From: Thoreauomyces humboldtii
Lineage: Eukaryota; Chytridiomycota; Chytridiomycetes; Spizellomycetales; Powellomycetaceae
Reading direction: 5' to 3'
Assembly (NCBI GenBank): GCA_027596035.1
Contig: JADGJA010000208.1
Coordinates: 1-30,271 of the forward strand
Length of the DNA stretch: 30,271 bases
Position 1 is the first letter of the stretch. Each line of letters starts with the position of its first letter. The translations under genes and the position numbers were made by a program. Under the pieces are notes generated by a model. That model saw only the letters and a list, made by a program, of their open reading frames with translations. It was not told the origin of the DNA and did not search any database. Positions 21,278 through 30,271 of this stretch are shown one piece after another.

Positions 21278-22203
21278 GTCCACTTGCAACGAAGCTTCAA
21301 ACAGCCTAACAAGGCCTCTTGGACACGGGTCTTTGACTCGGCCCTGACTGGCCTGGGGGAACAATGCTTTCCAAAGCACAGGTTCCAGGAATAGGTCCGA
21401 GGTTCGGAGCTCTAGAGCGATCCACACGTGTCTATTCTCGATTCATGCTCGCATCCAGCCCTTTCCCCGTACTGTTAAAGCTAAGAGGCTCCGTGTGATA
21501 CAGTTTGAAGAGCTTAAGGTGTGCAAGCGTGTCTCTACAAGGCTCTAAAGCGACGACCAGAGAGAAAGATCCAGATTCCGTGATGGGCGGCCTCCCGAAC
21601 CTTGCGGAAACAAAGACGAAAAGCAAAGGGGGGCGTTCAAGGAAAACCACACCGATCGGAAACAAAGCGAAAGAAGGCTTTCTGCTTGCTGTCTTTCCCA
21701 TCGGGCACTGCGCAGGTAAAGAGGAAGGAGCTGCCGCCCTGTAGTAAACTCGACTGGGCAAGAGCAGACAGGGAAAACCGCCGGGATGAGGCAACGTAGG
21801 ATCTTACCGTCTTGCCCAAACCCAGGCATTGGGCCCTCGTCGGAATCGGAGTAACCCCGGTAACCTCCCAGTGTGACACGAAGCGTGACAGAAGCCCTTC
21901 CCCCACGTCATTGACCGCACACAGGTGCGTGCGTGCCGACCTTCCGGCTCTCTTTTTTTCCCGAGGATTTCGTCTCCACAGCATCGATGATAGAACGAAG
22001 TAAAAGCCAGATAACGAGGAAGGTTGGGTGGGGCGCATAGCGGGACGTCGGAAAATCCAATCTCAGCAATACCACTCTCATAGCAGCGACAGTGGATGGC
22101 GGACCCGTACATAGAAGAGGACTCGTCAAGGCAAGCCGTCTAGCCTCATTCCCACCTCCGACATATCTACTTCCGACCTCCCACTTCCGTCCTCCCGACG
22201 GAG
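21278..22203. other. Divergent intergenic region, no gene recognised
   Basis: This separates the secreted protein gene (-) from the MFS exporter (+) and must hold both upstream regions. The overlapping short frames on both strands have no recognisable domain. Confidence 0.4.
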
Positions 22204-22211
22204 TATTTATA
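22204..22211 (+). promoter_or_regulatory. TATA box of the MFS transporter gene
   Basis: TATTTATA ends 112 bp upstream of the MFS start codon. The spacing fits a TATA box with a leader of roughly 60-80 nt. Confidence 0.5.
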
Positions 22212-22323
22212 CCAAGGGGACACTCTGGACCTCCCGCCCGCAGGACTTGTCTATGATCTGTACACTGCATACGTCTCAATAGAATAGCTGATCCTTACTG
22301 CCATCCATTTACCTTTCCGGACC

Positions 22324-24347
22324 ATGGTTCCCGACGAAGAGAATGCTCTCCCGGCAAAGGACCTTGACAACTCTCACACTGACAACTCTCACACCACACT
22401 CTCACCCACCACTGCCACCACCGACACATCTCACTTGAACGCTCGCGACCAGGAACGTCTAGCCCAGGAAGCCACGCTCACGGATCAAACAAACATCCTC
22501 CCACCCAAGCAACTCATCATCGTCTTCCTCGCTCTGTCCTCATGCGTCCTCGTCTCGCTCATGGACCAGACCATTGTCGCCACAGCGCTTCCCGTCATCG
22601 CGCGGGAACTTCCAGGGACGATTGATAGTTCATGGATCGCCACCGCCTACCTCCTGACCAGCACTTGTTGCCAGCCCCTCTATGGACGCTTCAGTGACAT
22701 CTTTGGACGGAAACCCATGCTCCTCACGGCTCTCACCATCTTCATGGCCGGGAGCGCGGGTTGCGGAGCAGCCCAGGATCGCCTTCAGCTGATCATCACG
22801 CGAGCGATAGCGGGGATCGGAGGAGGCGGTCTCTTTTCCCTCGTCATGATCACGGTCTCCGACATTGTCAGTCTGAAAGACAGAGGAAAGTACCAAGGCA
22901 TCCTTGCCGCCGTGATGGCGTGTGCGACAGCCCTGGGACCACCTCTCGGCGGAATCTTCTCGGACGACTTGAGCTGGCGATGGGGATTTTTCATCAACCT
23001 TCCCATCGGCGCCTTCTCGGCTCTGGTCGTCATCCTCGTGCTGCCGCGAAAGAGAACTGTCGGAGATCGAAAGAGCAAGTTCGCGAGGATAGACTATCCG
23101 GGCTCACTCACCATCATGATCGCTACGGCCCTCATCGTGCTGCCCATCACGTGGGGTGGAAACACGTATGCGTGGGCGTCTGCTCCTGTGCTCATCACGG
23201 CTTGCTTGGCGGTCGTGGCCATCGCGAGCTTCGTTTACCTTGAGACGACGACGAAGAAACTCCCCATCCTTCCCTTCAACATCCTCAAGACGGCTACCGT
23301 CATCGCCATTTTCATCTCTTCGGCGTTGAACGGAATGGGTTACTACATCCAGCTGTTCTACGTAAGTGGCAAAAAGAAACCCTCCCTTGGTCTCGAGCGA
23401 CGTTTGTTGACCTTTTCTTGATCCCTGAAACAGCTCCCACAATACCTGCAAGTGGTCCACCAATACTCTGCGCGGTCCTCGGGTCTCTTCATGATTCCTC
23501 TCCTGGCATCGCAGACCTTCTTCTCCTTCGTCGCCGGACTCCTCGTCTCGCGACTGGGAGAATACGTGTGGAACATCCGTGCGGGATATGTCATCTGGGC
23601 CATCGGAGCTGGACTCATCACGAGTCTGGACGCGACGACCTCCATCGGACTCTTCATCGTCTACCTCGTCATCTGCGGCATGGGTAGCGGACAGACGGGA
23701 CAGGTCACGGTCCTCGTGGCGCTGCAGGCCAGTGTGCCGAAGAAGGACATGGCGGTCGCTACGGCGGGAAGGAGTTTCATCAGAACGTTGGGTGGCACCA
23801 TCGGACTCGCCAGTAAGTTGCCTTCTCGACACGCCTTTTCCATTGCAAAAAGCAGTTGCTCACCGTTCTCGTTGCATCTCCAGTCGCAGCCTCGATCCTG
23901 AACAACACGGTCCTGTCCCACGTCCCATTGACCGCCTCCCAACTCGCATCCCCGACCGACGCCGTCCTCAACCCACCGTCGAACGTCACCTCGAACGAAG
24001 TCATCGCAGCCTACCTCGCGGGACTCCGAAACGTGTTCCGATTCTGTCTCGGATGCGTCGTCGCTTGCTTCTTGCTGAGCATGGTCATCAAGGCTTACAG
24101 TCTCACGGAACCGGGGCAGTTGTTGAAGAGAGGCGAGGGAAGGAAAAAGAAAAGCGGGAACGGAAAGGGGAACAAGGTCGTCGAAGAGATGAAGGTGTCC
24201 GGTGGGGACGAGGGGAGGATGACCGTGGCCGCGGAGGATACTGCCAGAGGAGAGATCGCTGAGGACCTTCAAGTCCCTGTCAGCGAGAACGAGACGGTCG
24301 TGCAGATCGACGGAAGGGAGGGCGATGCTGGTGCCGGAAAGAGTTGA
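22324..24347 (+). CDS. MFS multidrug/toxin exporter, 14-TM DHA type
   Basis: Three exons (22324-23361, 23434-23812, 23884-24347) give 626 residues. The introns are 72 and 71 nt, both in frame. The N-terminal 60 residues are hydrophilic and contain a duplicated DNSHT, encoded by a 15-bp tandem repeat at 22366-22395. About 14 membrane spans follow. Family signatures are visible: MDQTIVATALPVIA in TM1, LYGRFSDIFGRKPM (motif A) after TM2, and GPPLGGIFSDDLSWRWGF with FINLPIGA around TM5-6. This layout is that of drug:H+ antiporter DHA2-type pumps (fungal SGE1, aflatoxin pump and siderophore-related groups). The C-terminus is a charged tail rich in Lys and Glu, presumably cytosolic. Substrate cannot be read from sequence. 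Its neighbours, a secreted protein, a FUSC-like exporter and a tyrosinase, make a phenolic or toxic small molecule plausible. Confidence 0.9.
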
Positions 24348-25266
24348 GCTCTTTCCCGTGGCTACATGTTTTGGATCAACACGTTGGAGCCTTTTTGTTC
24401 TATATTTTTCGTTCTTTTATCATACCCTATACTGAATCTACGTAGACAATGCCGAGGGGCGGAAGGGTAACAACGAGTGTGGAAAACAGACACAGGATGA
24501 ATCGGCAGACCGGTCAGCTATGAGCGATAAACCTTTCGACTGACCTTGGTAATTGGATTTTCGCAGGCGCGAGCGGAACTTTCCTGGGAATGAATACCAA
24601 CCATTTACCGAACCGATTTGCAGGTAATCAGGTAGTTCCCAACTACCGGCTAAATGCCACATCGCCTCTCGTTGCTTCTTTTACTTCCTGGTAGGTGGGC
24701 CGGCAGGATAAGGAAAGTTTCGATAGCTTCTGGAGTAGAGCGAAGATAGCCGCAAGGTTGATGATGAGACCGGAAAACCCCGCACTGGAAGCGTCCTGGA
24801 TATGACAGCCCAAAGAGCAGTCCCAATGACTTTTATTAGGAACCTGCTTCTCGTCGCTAGCACGTTTGCCGCAAAGTTTCCTATCTCGCCGTTCCTTCGC
24901 ACGCACCGGTCAGAAGCCTGAGTTTCGAAAGTCACAGCTCTCCCGTACAGGATTTCTTCAAAACGTCTCTCACTACCTGATTTCCGCTCCCACAAATCAT
25001 CGTGCATCGGCCGTAGATGCGGGACCAGGTACGAAACACGCTCCGCAGCACTCTTTTTTCCTCGTCTCGATATGTGAGTGCTTGCACGCAAACAGTTCCG
25101 TAGAAGCCTATCGGACTAAGAACTGAAATTAAAATTCCGGAGCAAATCACGAACGTCATATCCAACCATGTTCCGACTCACCTTAACATGTTCAACGAGA
25201 CCGGCGTACAGCGTGTAGTCGAGCTCGAAGCCAGGCTTGGAGCTTGGAGAGACTTAGAGAGACTTG
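24348..25266. other. Gene-poor stretch before the repeat region
   Basis: The first 60 bp or so are the 3' flank of the MFS gene, with T-rich sequence at 24382-24420. Beyond that I see no domain-bearing frame on either strand; the minus-strand frame at 24681-25091 has no known relatives that I recognise. Confidence 0.4.
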
Positions 25267-25466
25267 GTTTTCGCCCCCGACGCAGCAACGACGCCGGAAA
25301 CGCTAGTTTTTCGCCCCCGACGCCGCAAGGACGTCGGAAACGCGGGTTTTTTCGCCCCCGACGTCGCAAGGACGCCGGAAACGCTAGTTTTTCGCCCCCG
25401 ACGCCGCAAGGACGCCGGAAACGCTGGTTTTTCGCCCCCAACGCCGCAAGGACGTTGGAAACGTGG
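25267..25466 (+). repeat. Five tandem 39-41-bp units, each able to form a hairpin
   Basis: Units start at 25267, 25306, 25346, 25387 and 25427. Each reads approximately G, five T, CGCCCCC, then a CCGACG arm, a nine-base spacer (CCGCAAGGA in three of the five units, near-identical in the others), then a CGYCGG arm and AAACG. Units 2 and 5 have fully complementary 6-bp arms that differ from each other by a paired change. Units 1, 3 and 4 carry one A-C mismatch. Open frames across the array are by-products of the 40-bp period and are not called as genes. Confidence 0.85.
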
Positions 25467-25480
25467 GTTGCCTCTGTCTC

Positions 25481-26070
25481 TTGTCTTCTCTAGGAACTGA
25501 CGACGGAGAAAGAGAATCGAGCCAGTTAATGCCTAAAATAACGGAGACATCACTGTACCTCTAAAGCTCCATGAATATGCAGCTAGACATTCACACCCCA
25601 TGCTGTGTGCTTGTCTCTCTTATCTTGTCTAAGAACTGACGACAAAGAGAATCAGTTAACAACTTCCGGAAGCGCGGTGACATTCCAAAGGGATCGGGCT
25701 TTACCTTCAAAAGCTCGACGGGTATGAAGGTTAATATTCGCACCCTACATTGTGTGCTGGTCTCCCTTGTCGTGTCTAGCAACCGACGATGTAGAAAGAG
25801 AATTGAGTCAGTTAACGACCTCTAGAAAGGCGGTGACATGCCTAAGGGATCGGGTTTTACCTGTATAGCTCGACGATTATGCAGGTGAATATTCACACCC
25901 TACAGTGTGTGGTTGTCTCCCTTGTCGTGTCTAGACAATCCAGTGAAACAAGTCAGCGAAGGAGAATCCAGTCATTCACGATCCCCCGGGTGCTTGCGGT
26001 CACATCCCAAAGGAAACGCTCTACCTGCGGAGTTTCGCGGATATGCAGCTGACCCCACCCCTCTGATTGG
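25481..26070 (+). repeat. Four diverged tandem units of about 140-155 bp
   Basis: Units begin at about 25481, 25620, 25767 and 25922. Shared blocks in order are a TTGTCNTGTCTA start, an ACGAC..AGAGAAT..CAGTTAA block, GGTGACAT..CC..AAGGGATCGGG, TTTACCT..AGCTCGACG, and TATGCAGGT.AATATTC.CACCCTACA.TGTGTG. Unit 3 includes a perfect 12-bp palindrome (25885-25896). The units differ by many substitutions, so the array is old. Confidence 0.8.
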
Positions 26071-26075
26071 GGGGA

Positions 26076-26480
26076 TAAGGTAGGAAAGCAATCATGCGAA
26101 TTGCGCTGAGACTGACGTTGTGCGAATACGATGGAGGGGGAATGCTTCTTGTGCCGTTGTTGTTTTGTTTGCTTTAGAGGGGGGAGGGTGGGGAAGGGAA
26201 TTGCGCATTCGCTTTGCGCGGAGGCGGACTTTCGCAAGTTGCTACGCTTACGTACGCTTCCACCTACTGTCGAAAGCACACAGGTTGATGACATCAACAG
26301 GAAATGCTGGAGATTTCTTCCATCAGGACCCCGCTGACGAACAACACGAGCGATAGAGCAGGTGTGGCCGGTGTTTCTTGCCAAATGACGCGTGCGCTTG
26401 CCTACGAGGGTGAACCTGAAGCGCAACAGTGAGCAACTCGCCAGCAACGAAGAGGAAGCCCAGACCGCTCTTACATTGTG
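26076..26480. other. No gene recognised
   Basis: Short G-rich sequence near 26170-26200 and no convincing frame. A 254-codon minus-strand frame (25953-26717) spans unrelated tandem repeats and is therefore unlikely to be a gene. Confidence 0.4.
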
Positions 26481-26676
26481 AGGGCGTCGAGGGCTAATGA
26501 CAAAGCGTAAACCTTGAGCAGGAACGAGAACAAGCGCGAGGGCGTCAAGGAGATGGTGAACGGCAAAGCGTAAACCTCGAGCAACACAGGAACAAGCAGC
26601 GCGAGCTCCGACAAGATGGCAAATGGCGAAGCGTAAAAACCTGGAGCAGGAACAAGCAGTGGAAGCGTCGAACGGC
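26481..26676 (+). repeat. Three tandem units of about 62 bp
   Basis: Units begin at about 26481, 26539 and 26604, with a partial fourth at 26661. Each contains AAGCGTAAA, then CCT.GAGCA, then GGAACAAGC. The array ends about 80 bp before the fibre-gene fragment and may mark an old recombination junction. Confidence 0.7.
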
Positions 26677-26756
26677 AGGGTATGCAACAAGGATGGTGGG
26701 CTGATTGAAGAAGTCATGGTGCTGCTCTTATAGCCAGCAAGCTGGGTTGGTTTGCA

Positions 26757-28408
26757 CCCGTGAATGCGACTGACGCCGTGAATAAAACTTACACAGATAC
26801 CACGTTTGCAACGCAGACGAATTTAGCCACAACCAACAGTAACGTAACCGCATTGACGACCCGTCTGACAAGCGATGAGACGACACTGTCTTCTAATACT
26901 GCTTCCATAACGGCGCTCCCAACAACCATCTACTCTAATCTCAAGACGGACCTCGTTCAGTCTTCGGGCTCGACCATTACCTCGAATGATACGAACATGA
27001 CGCTTTCAATTGGCTATGACTCAACGATTCTAACAAGCCGAAGTTACGCGGACGCTCAATTTGCTACAATCGCAAATCTGTCAACTACCAATTCGAATGC
27101 TACGGCTCTGACAACACGCGTCACAAATGTAGAGAGTTCGATAACAGCCCTGCGACGCGCGCTACAAACGATGAGACGACCATATCTTCTCAAGGAAGTG
27201 CCATCACAGCGCTCCAGAGCAGGGCGACAACAGACGAAGCAACTGTCACGGCGTTGACGACGCGGGTCTCCACAGTCGGAACAGGCAAACAGCCATTGGC
27301 ATCGAATCGCACCAGCTTGTCTAGTGCTGCTCCATCTCTGCCCAGTCTTTCCATTGCTGGATCATTCATACAGCCCACCAGCACTGTTATCAATACAGCC
27401 ACAGCGGCGTCAGGTACTGCTCCTGCATTCAGCTACATGTCACTCAGCGCTCCTACGCTCACCTCTTCCAACACTGGGGTAATCACGCCAACTGCCAGCA
27501 CGTTGTACATCAGTGGCTCGCCAGTTGCGGGAACAAACCAGACAATTGGGCAGGGTTACGCGTTTAACGTTTCATCGGGGATGTCGCTATTCGGTGGACC
27601 TGTCAACGTGACCGGAGCGCTTGCAGGGACTTCCGCGAATTTTTCTAGTACGCTCTCAGCGACAGGCGCAACAACTTTGAAGAGTCTCACGACAGGTGCA
27701 AGCACTTTGGGAGCGCACACTGGGACTTCCGCCAGCTTTTCTAGTACGCTTTCAGCGACAGGTGCAACAACCTTGGGGAGTCTCTCGGCGGGGTATACAA
27801 ACTGTAACAGACTTAACGTAAACGGGACTGATATCGTTGCCCAAGTCCTGGGAAGCGGTACCTTCCAAACCTCCCTGTATTTTACAAATACAACCAGTGG
27901 AGTCAGCAAATATATTGGTCTGGATGGGAATGGACTGGCAGCATTTAATCAAGACGCCTTGACGATTTTAGCGACCGGATCCAAACCTATCCGATTGATC
28001 ACACAAGGGGGAAGTGTGAATATTCCTCAGACAGCTGATAGCACTTCCTCGAGTACGGGCGCGCTCATTTGTGGAGGCGGCGTCACCTGCAGGTCGGTTC
28101 TGCAGACAGCTCCCCACGTCTTCTCGATGATACAAGTTTCTGGGAATAACCAAATGTTGGCAGCCAATACAAATACAACTTTACTTTTCACAAATGGTAC
28201 CATTGTCACAAAAAGCGCTTTAGACAGTTGCAACGCTTCTACCGGGGTATTCATTTCAGGAGTTTCAGGTTACTATCGTTTTTCGATGACGTTGACGCTA
28301 TATAACGCAACCTTTGCCTTCACCTGTAATGCAGCAATAAAAGCAATCGGAAGTACTATTCCAGAGACCTTTTGTAACATGGTTATACCATCAAGCGGAG
28401 CCACTTGA
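26757..28408 (+). pseudogene. Broken virus-type trimeric fibre gene
   Basis: Two open frames (to 27257, then 27254-28408) encode parts of one fibrous protein. The first part repeats a shaft module of the form FAT..NLATTNSNVTALTTR with DETTLSS spacers, a heptad-like trimeric coiled coil. The second has about 96-bp DNA repeats (27626 and 27722) giving two copies of SSTLSATGATTL, a beta-structured stem. It ends in a C1q/TNF-like head that includes a GVFISGVSGYYRFSMTLT-type strand. This architecture is known from fibres of large DNA viruses, polinton-like viruses and phages, not from fungal proteins. The frame is open upstream of 26757 but has no ATG, so the 5' end is missing. A one-base loss near 27150 breaks the frame. 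The head stops short of a full C1q domain. I infer an inactive captured fragment; the source virus is unknown. Confidence 0.65.
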
Positions 28409-28836
28409 TCCAATGGTCCGAGAGCGCGGTGAAGGGAGCTCGTCATGTCGACGGGCCGTGGCGTGACCTCACGGACCACAAGTCGCTAAGGTCCAGGGGT
28501 GGTAGAAGCGGTCCCGCCGCGTCCAGAGGTGGCGTCCTCAGCAAGCCCAACAATCCTCGACGAGAGCTGTCGGTTCTGCGCGCGCTGTTCGTGTTGCTCA
28601 TGTTCTAAAGTTCTGTTTCGTTAGAAGGCAGTGCTACCATGTAGAATGGGCTAGATGAAGCCAAGGTATTGGGGTTGAACCATCATTGGGCAGGAGCAGC
28701 AGTACGCATAGAGGAGAGAGGAATACCCTAGGGTTAGGGTATCCCTGTGTCCCTTGGTACCGCTGTGTAGACCGACACTTCGGGCTAGGCCCTACACGGT
28801 GGTATCTACCAACTAACCACGGTACGGAATGACCAT
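28409..28836. other. Junction region without a recognised gene
   Basis: Sequence between the fibre fragment and the peptidase fragment. It holds a telomere-like palindrome (28723-28742) and an imperfect inverted repeat at about 28758-28814 (a GCTGTGTAG arm facing CTACACGG). No domain-bearing frame was found. Confidence 0.4.
28723..28742. repeat. Telomere-like inverted repeat
   Basis: ATACCCTA and TAGGGTAT flank GGGT. The right half contains TTAGGG and the left half CCCTA, so two telomere-like units face each other. It is a single occurrence, not an array. Confidence 0.5.
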
Positions 28837-29043
28837 ATGACGGTTCATGTCCAATTTGGTGACGGCCATTGGCCAGTGCCCGTTCCAACGCCAGGCAAAC
28901 ACATTCAAGGGTGTCATACCATGTGCATCGTTGGCTACAGCTCAAAGACAAAGTCCTTCAAGGTTCTCAACAGCTGGGGCAAGGACTGGGGCGCAGGCGG
29001 GTTCTGCTTCTTTCCGCAGTCAATGATCCGGACCCTGAAGACC
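28837..29043 (+). pseudogene. C-terminal half of a papain-like (C1A) cysteine peptidase
   Basis: The frame reads GCHTMCIVGYSSKTKSFKVL, then NSWGKDWGAGGFCFFP. This is the catalytic His block and the Asn-containing NSWG block of family C1A, in correct order and spacing. The N-terminal half with the QxxxCW nucleophile is absent, and a search upstream in this frame gives only unrelated sequence. After about 29030 the frame loses similarity, and coding appearance passes to another frame. The fragment cannot be a working enzyme. The compact form resembles peptidases of bacteria and some large viruses, but the source is undetermined. Confidence 0.6.
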
Positions 29044-29453
29044 TCCCGGTCATCCCCATCAAAGCGATGCAAGGAGAGATCGAGATAAACATCCCCGACG
29101 ATGACAAGGGGGAGGACACGACCACTCACAACAAGAGGGCGCGGGAACACTCCCGGGACAGCATCGAGGAACGAAACGAAGCAGAGGAACGAAGGACGCA
29201 GCAACTCTGGGAACGCTTTGAAAGGGAAAGGAGAGCCTGGGATGAGGAGCAGACCGCGATCTTCGCGGACCGGGAAGCGGAACTGGACAAAACGCAGAGA
29301 GAAAGGGACGACGACGTTACGCAACGCGCCGCCACGAACATCCTTCAGGACATCGGCGGCGGCGGCCGTGCAAGCGAACCGAGCTTCTCGAGGATGGGCA
29401 TCACAAATCCCTTTGGGAAGGACTCGAGTCGTACACCTGCAAAGGGACGGTGA
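29026..29453 (+). pseudogene. Charged coiled-coil segment, probable Gag N-terminal part
   Basis: The frame ending at 29453 encodes a highly charged helix rich in Arg, Glu and Gln (ERRTQQLWERFERERRAW, EEQTAIFADREAELDKTQ) with a Gly-rich break (DIGGGG) and a basic end. It has no ATG at a sensible place and runs into the Gag-like sequence in another frame. Its position directly before Gag-like and RNase H-like sequence suggests it is the N-terminal part of a Ty3/gypsy Gag. On its own it is not diagnostic. Confidence 0.45.
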
Positions 29454-30234
29454 GTTCCTTCACAATCTGGCACAGGTGCCATTCCCAGTTCCTCGCGGTC
29501 AGCGGAGACACCGGCGCCGACGCCGTACTCCACCTGGGCGCGTATATCAGCAAGAGCGCCAAGCACTGGTACTCTTTCCTCTTTCTAGGAAGCGCCTGCC
29601 TTAGCGACTCCGCACGATTCTTCGAAGCTATCCGCAGCAAGTTCGTCTCGGAACTCAACATGAAGGGTGCCTTGGCCAAACTCAAGGACTGCAAGTTCCG
29701 CAACAACATCATAAGCACAACCAGCAGTTTCAGGAGCTGATGCTGGACGTGCAAGCGTCCGCGGGCCTGGAACCGGTCCGACCCTCGGAGCTACGTCAGA
29801 TCTACCTGAACTCCTTCCGCGGCGAACCGGGATTCAAGGGCAAGGAAATTCTCGGCGCTCTCGCGATATTCCTGGCAATGTGGCCAGAGGCCGCGATCCC
29901 GGAGCTTCAGGAGCGTGCCGAGAAGATCTTTGTGAACCTCGGCTACGACACCGTGGACGCTCTTCCCCTCACCTGGCTTCAATCCGGGACCGCTCCTTGG
30001 ACCTGGGGACCAGAGGAAGAAGCCGCGTTCGCGGGGTTGCAGAGGGCAATTGCATCCGCGCCCGTCCTCAAGTTGTTGGATCCAAGCGCGGACATATACG
30101 TCTTCACCGACGCATTCGACTTCGCTGTCGGAGGATGTGAGCAGGACGGCGCAGCTGTGGGAACTGATAGACGAATGTATATGTTGGTAAAGCTTACTCG
30201 CCTGAGGGGGGAAGAGAACCGAGGGGAAAGATGA
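29454..30234 (+). pseudogene. Decayed Ty3/gypsy retroelement: Gag then RNase H fragment
   Basis: The frame to 29740 looks like Gag capsid (AYISKSAKHWYSFLFLGSAC, ARFFEAIRSKFVSELN). The similarity then continues in the frame from about 29711 to 29970 (NQQFQELMLDVQA, LRQIYLNSFRG, LQERAEKIFVNLGY), so one base has been lost near 29710. From about 29970 the same frame becomes the RT-RNase H connection (LTWLQSGTAPWTWGPEEEAA, then SAPVLKLLDPSADIYVFTDA, then FDFAVGG). The protease and nearly all of the reverse transcriptase that should lie between are missing, so an internal deletion has fused the two. RNase H similarity stops at about 30140. No LTRs were found in the window. Confidence 0.65.
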
Positions 30235-30271
30235 CTATCTGAGGAGTGGCTGTGCTCCTGCTATGTATGTC

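Noticed and set aside
24681..25091. 136-codon minus-strand frame as a small gene
   Set aside because: No domain, no splice partners and no TATA box; kept as unannotated sequence.
25178..25441. Repetitive open frames on both strands
   Set aside because: They arise because the 40-bp hairpin repeats lack stop codons in several frames; not a protein gene.
25267..25466. CRISPR array
   Set aside because: Units are directly adjacent with no unique spacers, and the host is a fungus.
25953..26717. 254-codon minus-strand frame
   Set aside because: It runs through the ends of two unrelated tandem repeat arrays, has no ATG-proximal promoter and no similarity that I recognise.

Overview
This is nuclear DNA from a filamentous or yeast-like fungus, most likely a basidiomycete. 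The genes carry many short introns (about 59-130 nt) with GT..AG ends. The proteins include an Sso-type syntaxin, an Skt5/Chs4-like Sel1 protein, a short secreted tyrosinase and a DHA-type MFS pump. No species can be named from the sequence alone. I reconstructed exons by eye from reading frame, splice signals and family similarity. Every multi-exon model below stays in frame from end to end.

Layout. Positions 1-2700 hold no protein gene I can support, but do hold an intron-containing tRNA-Gly(GCC). Positions 2722-5658 hold a convergent pair: an Acl4-like ribosomal-protein chaperone (+) and an Abraxas-family BRISC/BRCA1-A scaffold protein (-), a lineage-patchy gene in fungi. Positions 5795-6560 are a non-autonomous DNA transposon with perfect 30-bp inverted ends. 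Positions 6833-8230 encode an Skt5/Chs4-like Sel1-repeat protein (-). A roughly 2-kb shared upstream region separates it from a plasma-membrane-type syntaxin (+, 10209-11553).

Positions 12607-24347 are a more accessory-looking stretch. In order: a secreted tyrosinase (+), a two-domain beta-sandwich protein (-), a tRNA-Pro(TGG) (-), a FUSC/ALMT-like membrane protein (-), a secreted cysteine-containing protein (-) and a 14-TM MFS exporter (+). A phenol oxidase next to two candidate small-molecule exporters and a secreted protein may reflect phenolic, melanin or toxic-compound handling, but co-function is only inferred from position.

From about 24350 to the end there is no intact host gene. This part holds five 40-bp hairpin repeats with a compensatory base change, four diverged units of about 150 bp, and three units of about 62 bp. 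After them comes a broken gene for a virus-type trimeric fibre protein (26757-28408), truncated at both ends and frameshifted. Next is the C-terminal half of a papain-like (C1A) peptidase, and last a decayed Ty3/gypsy Gag-RNase H remnant. This mosaic of viral-like and retroelement debris is the most unusual part of the window.
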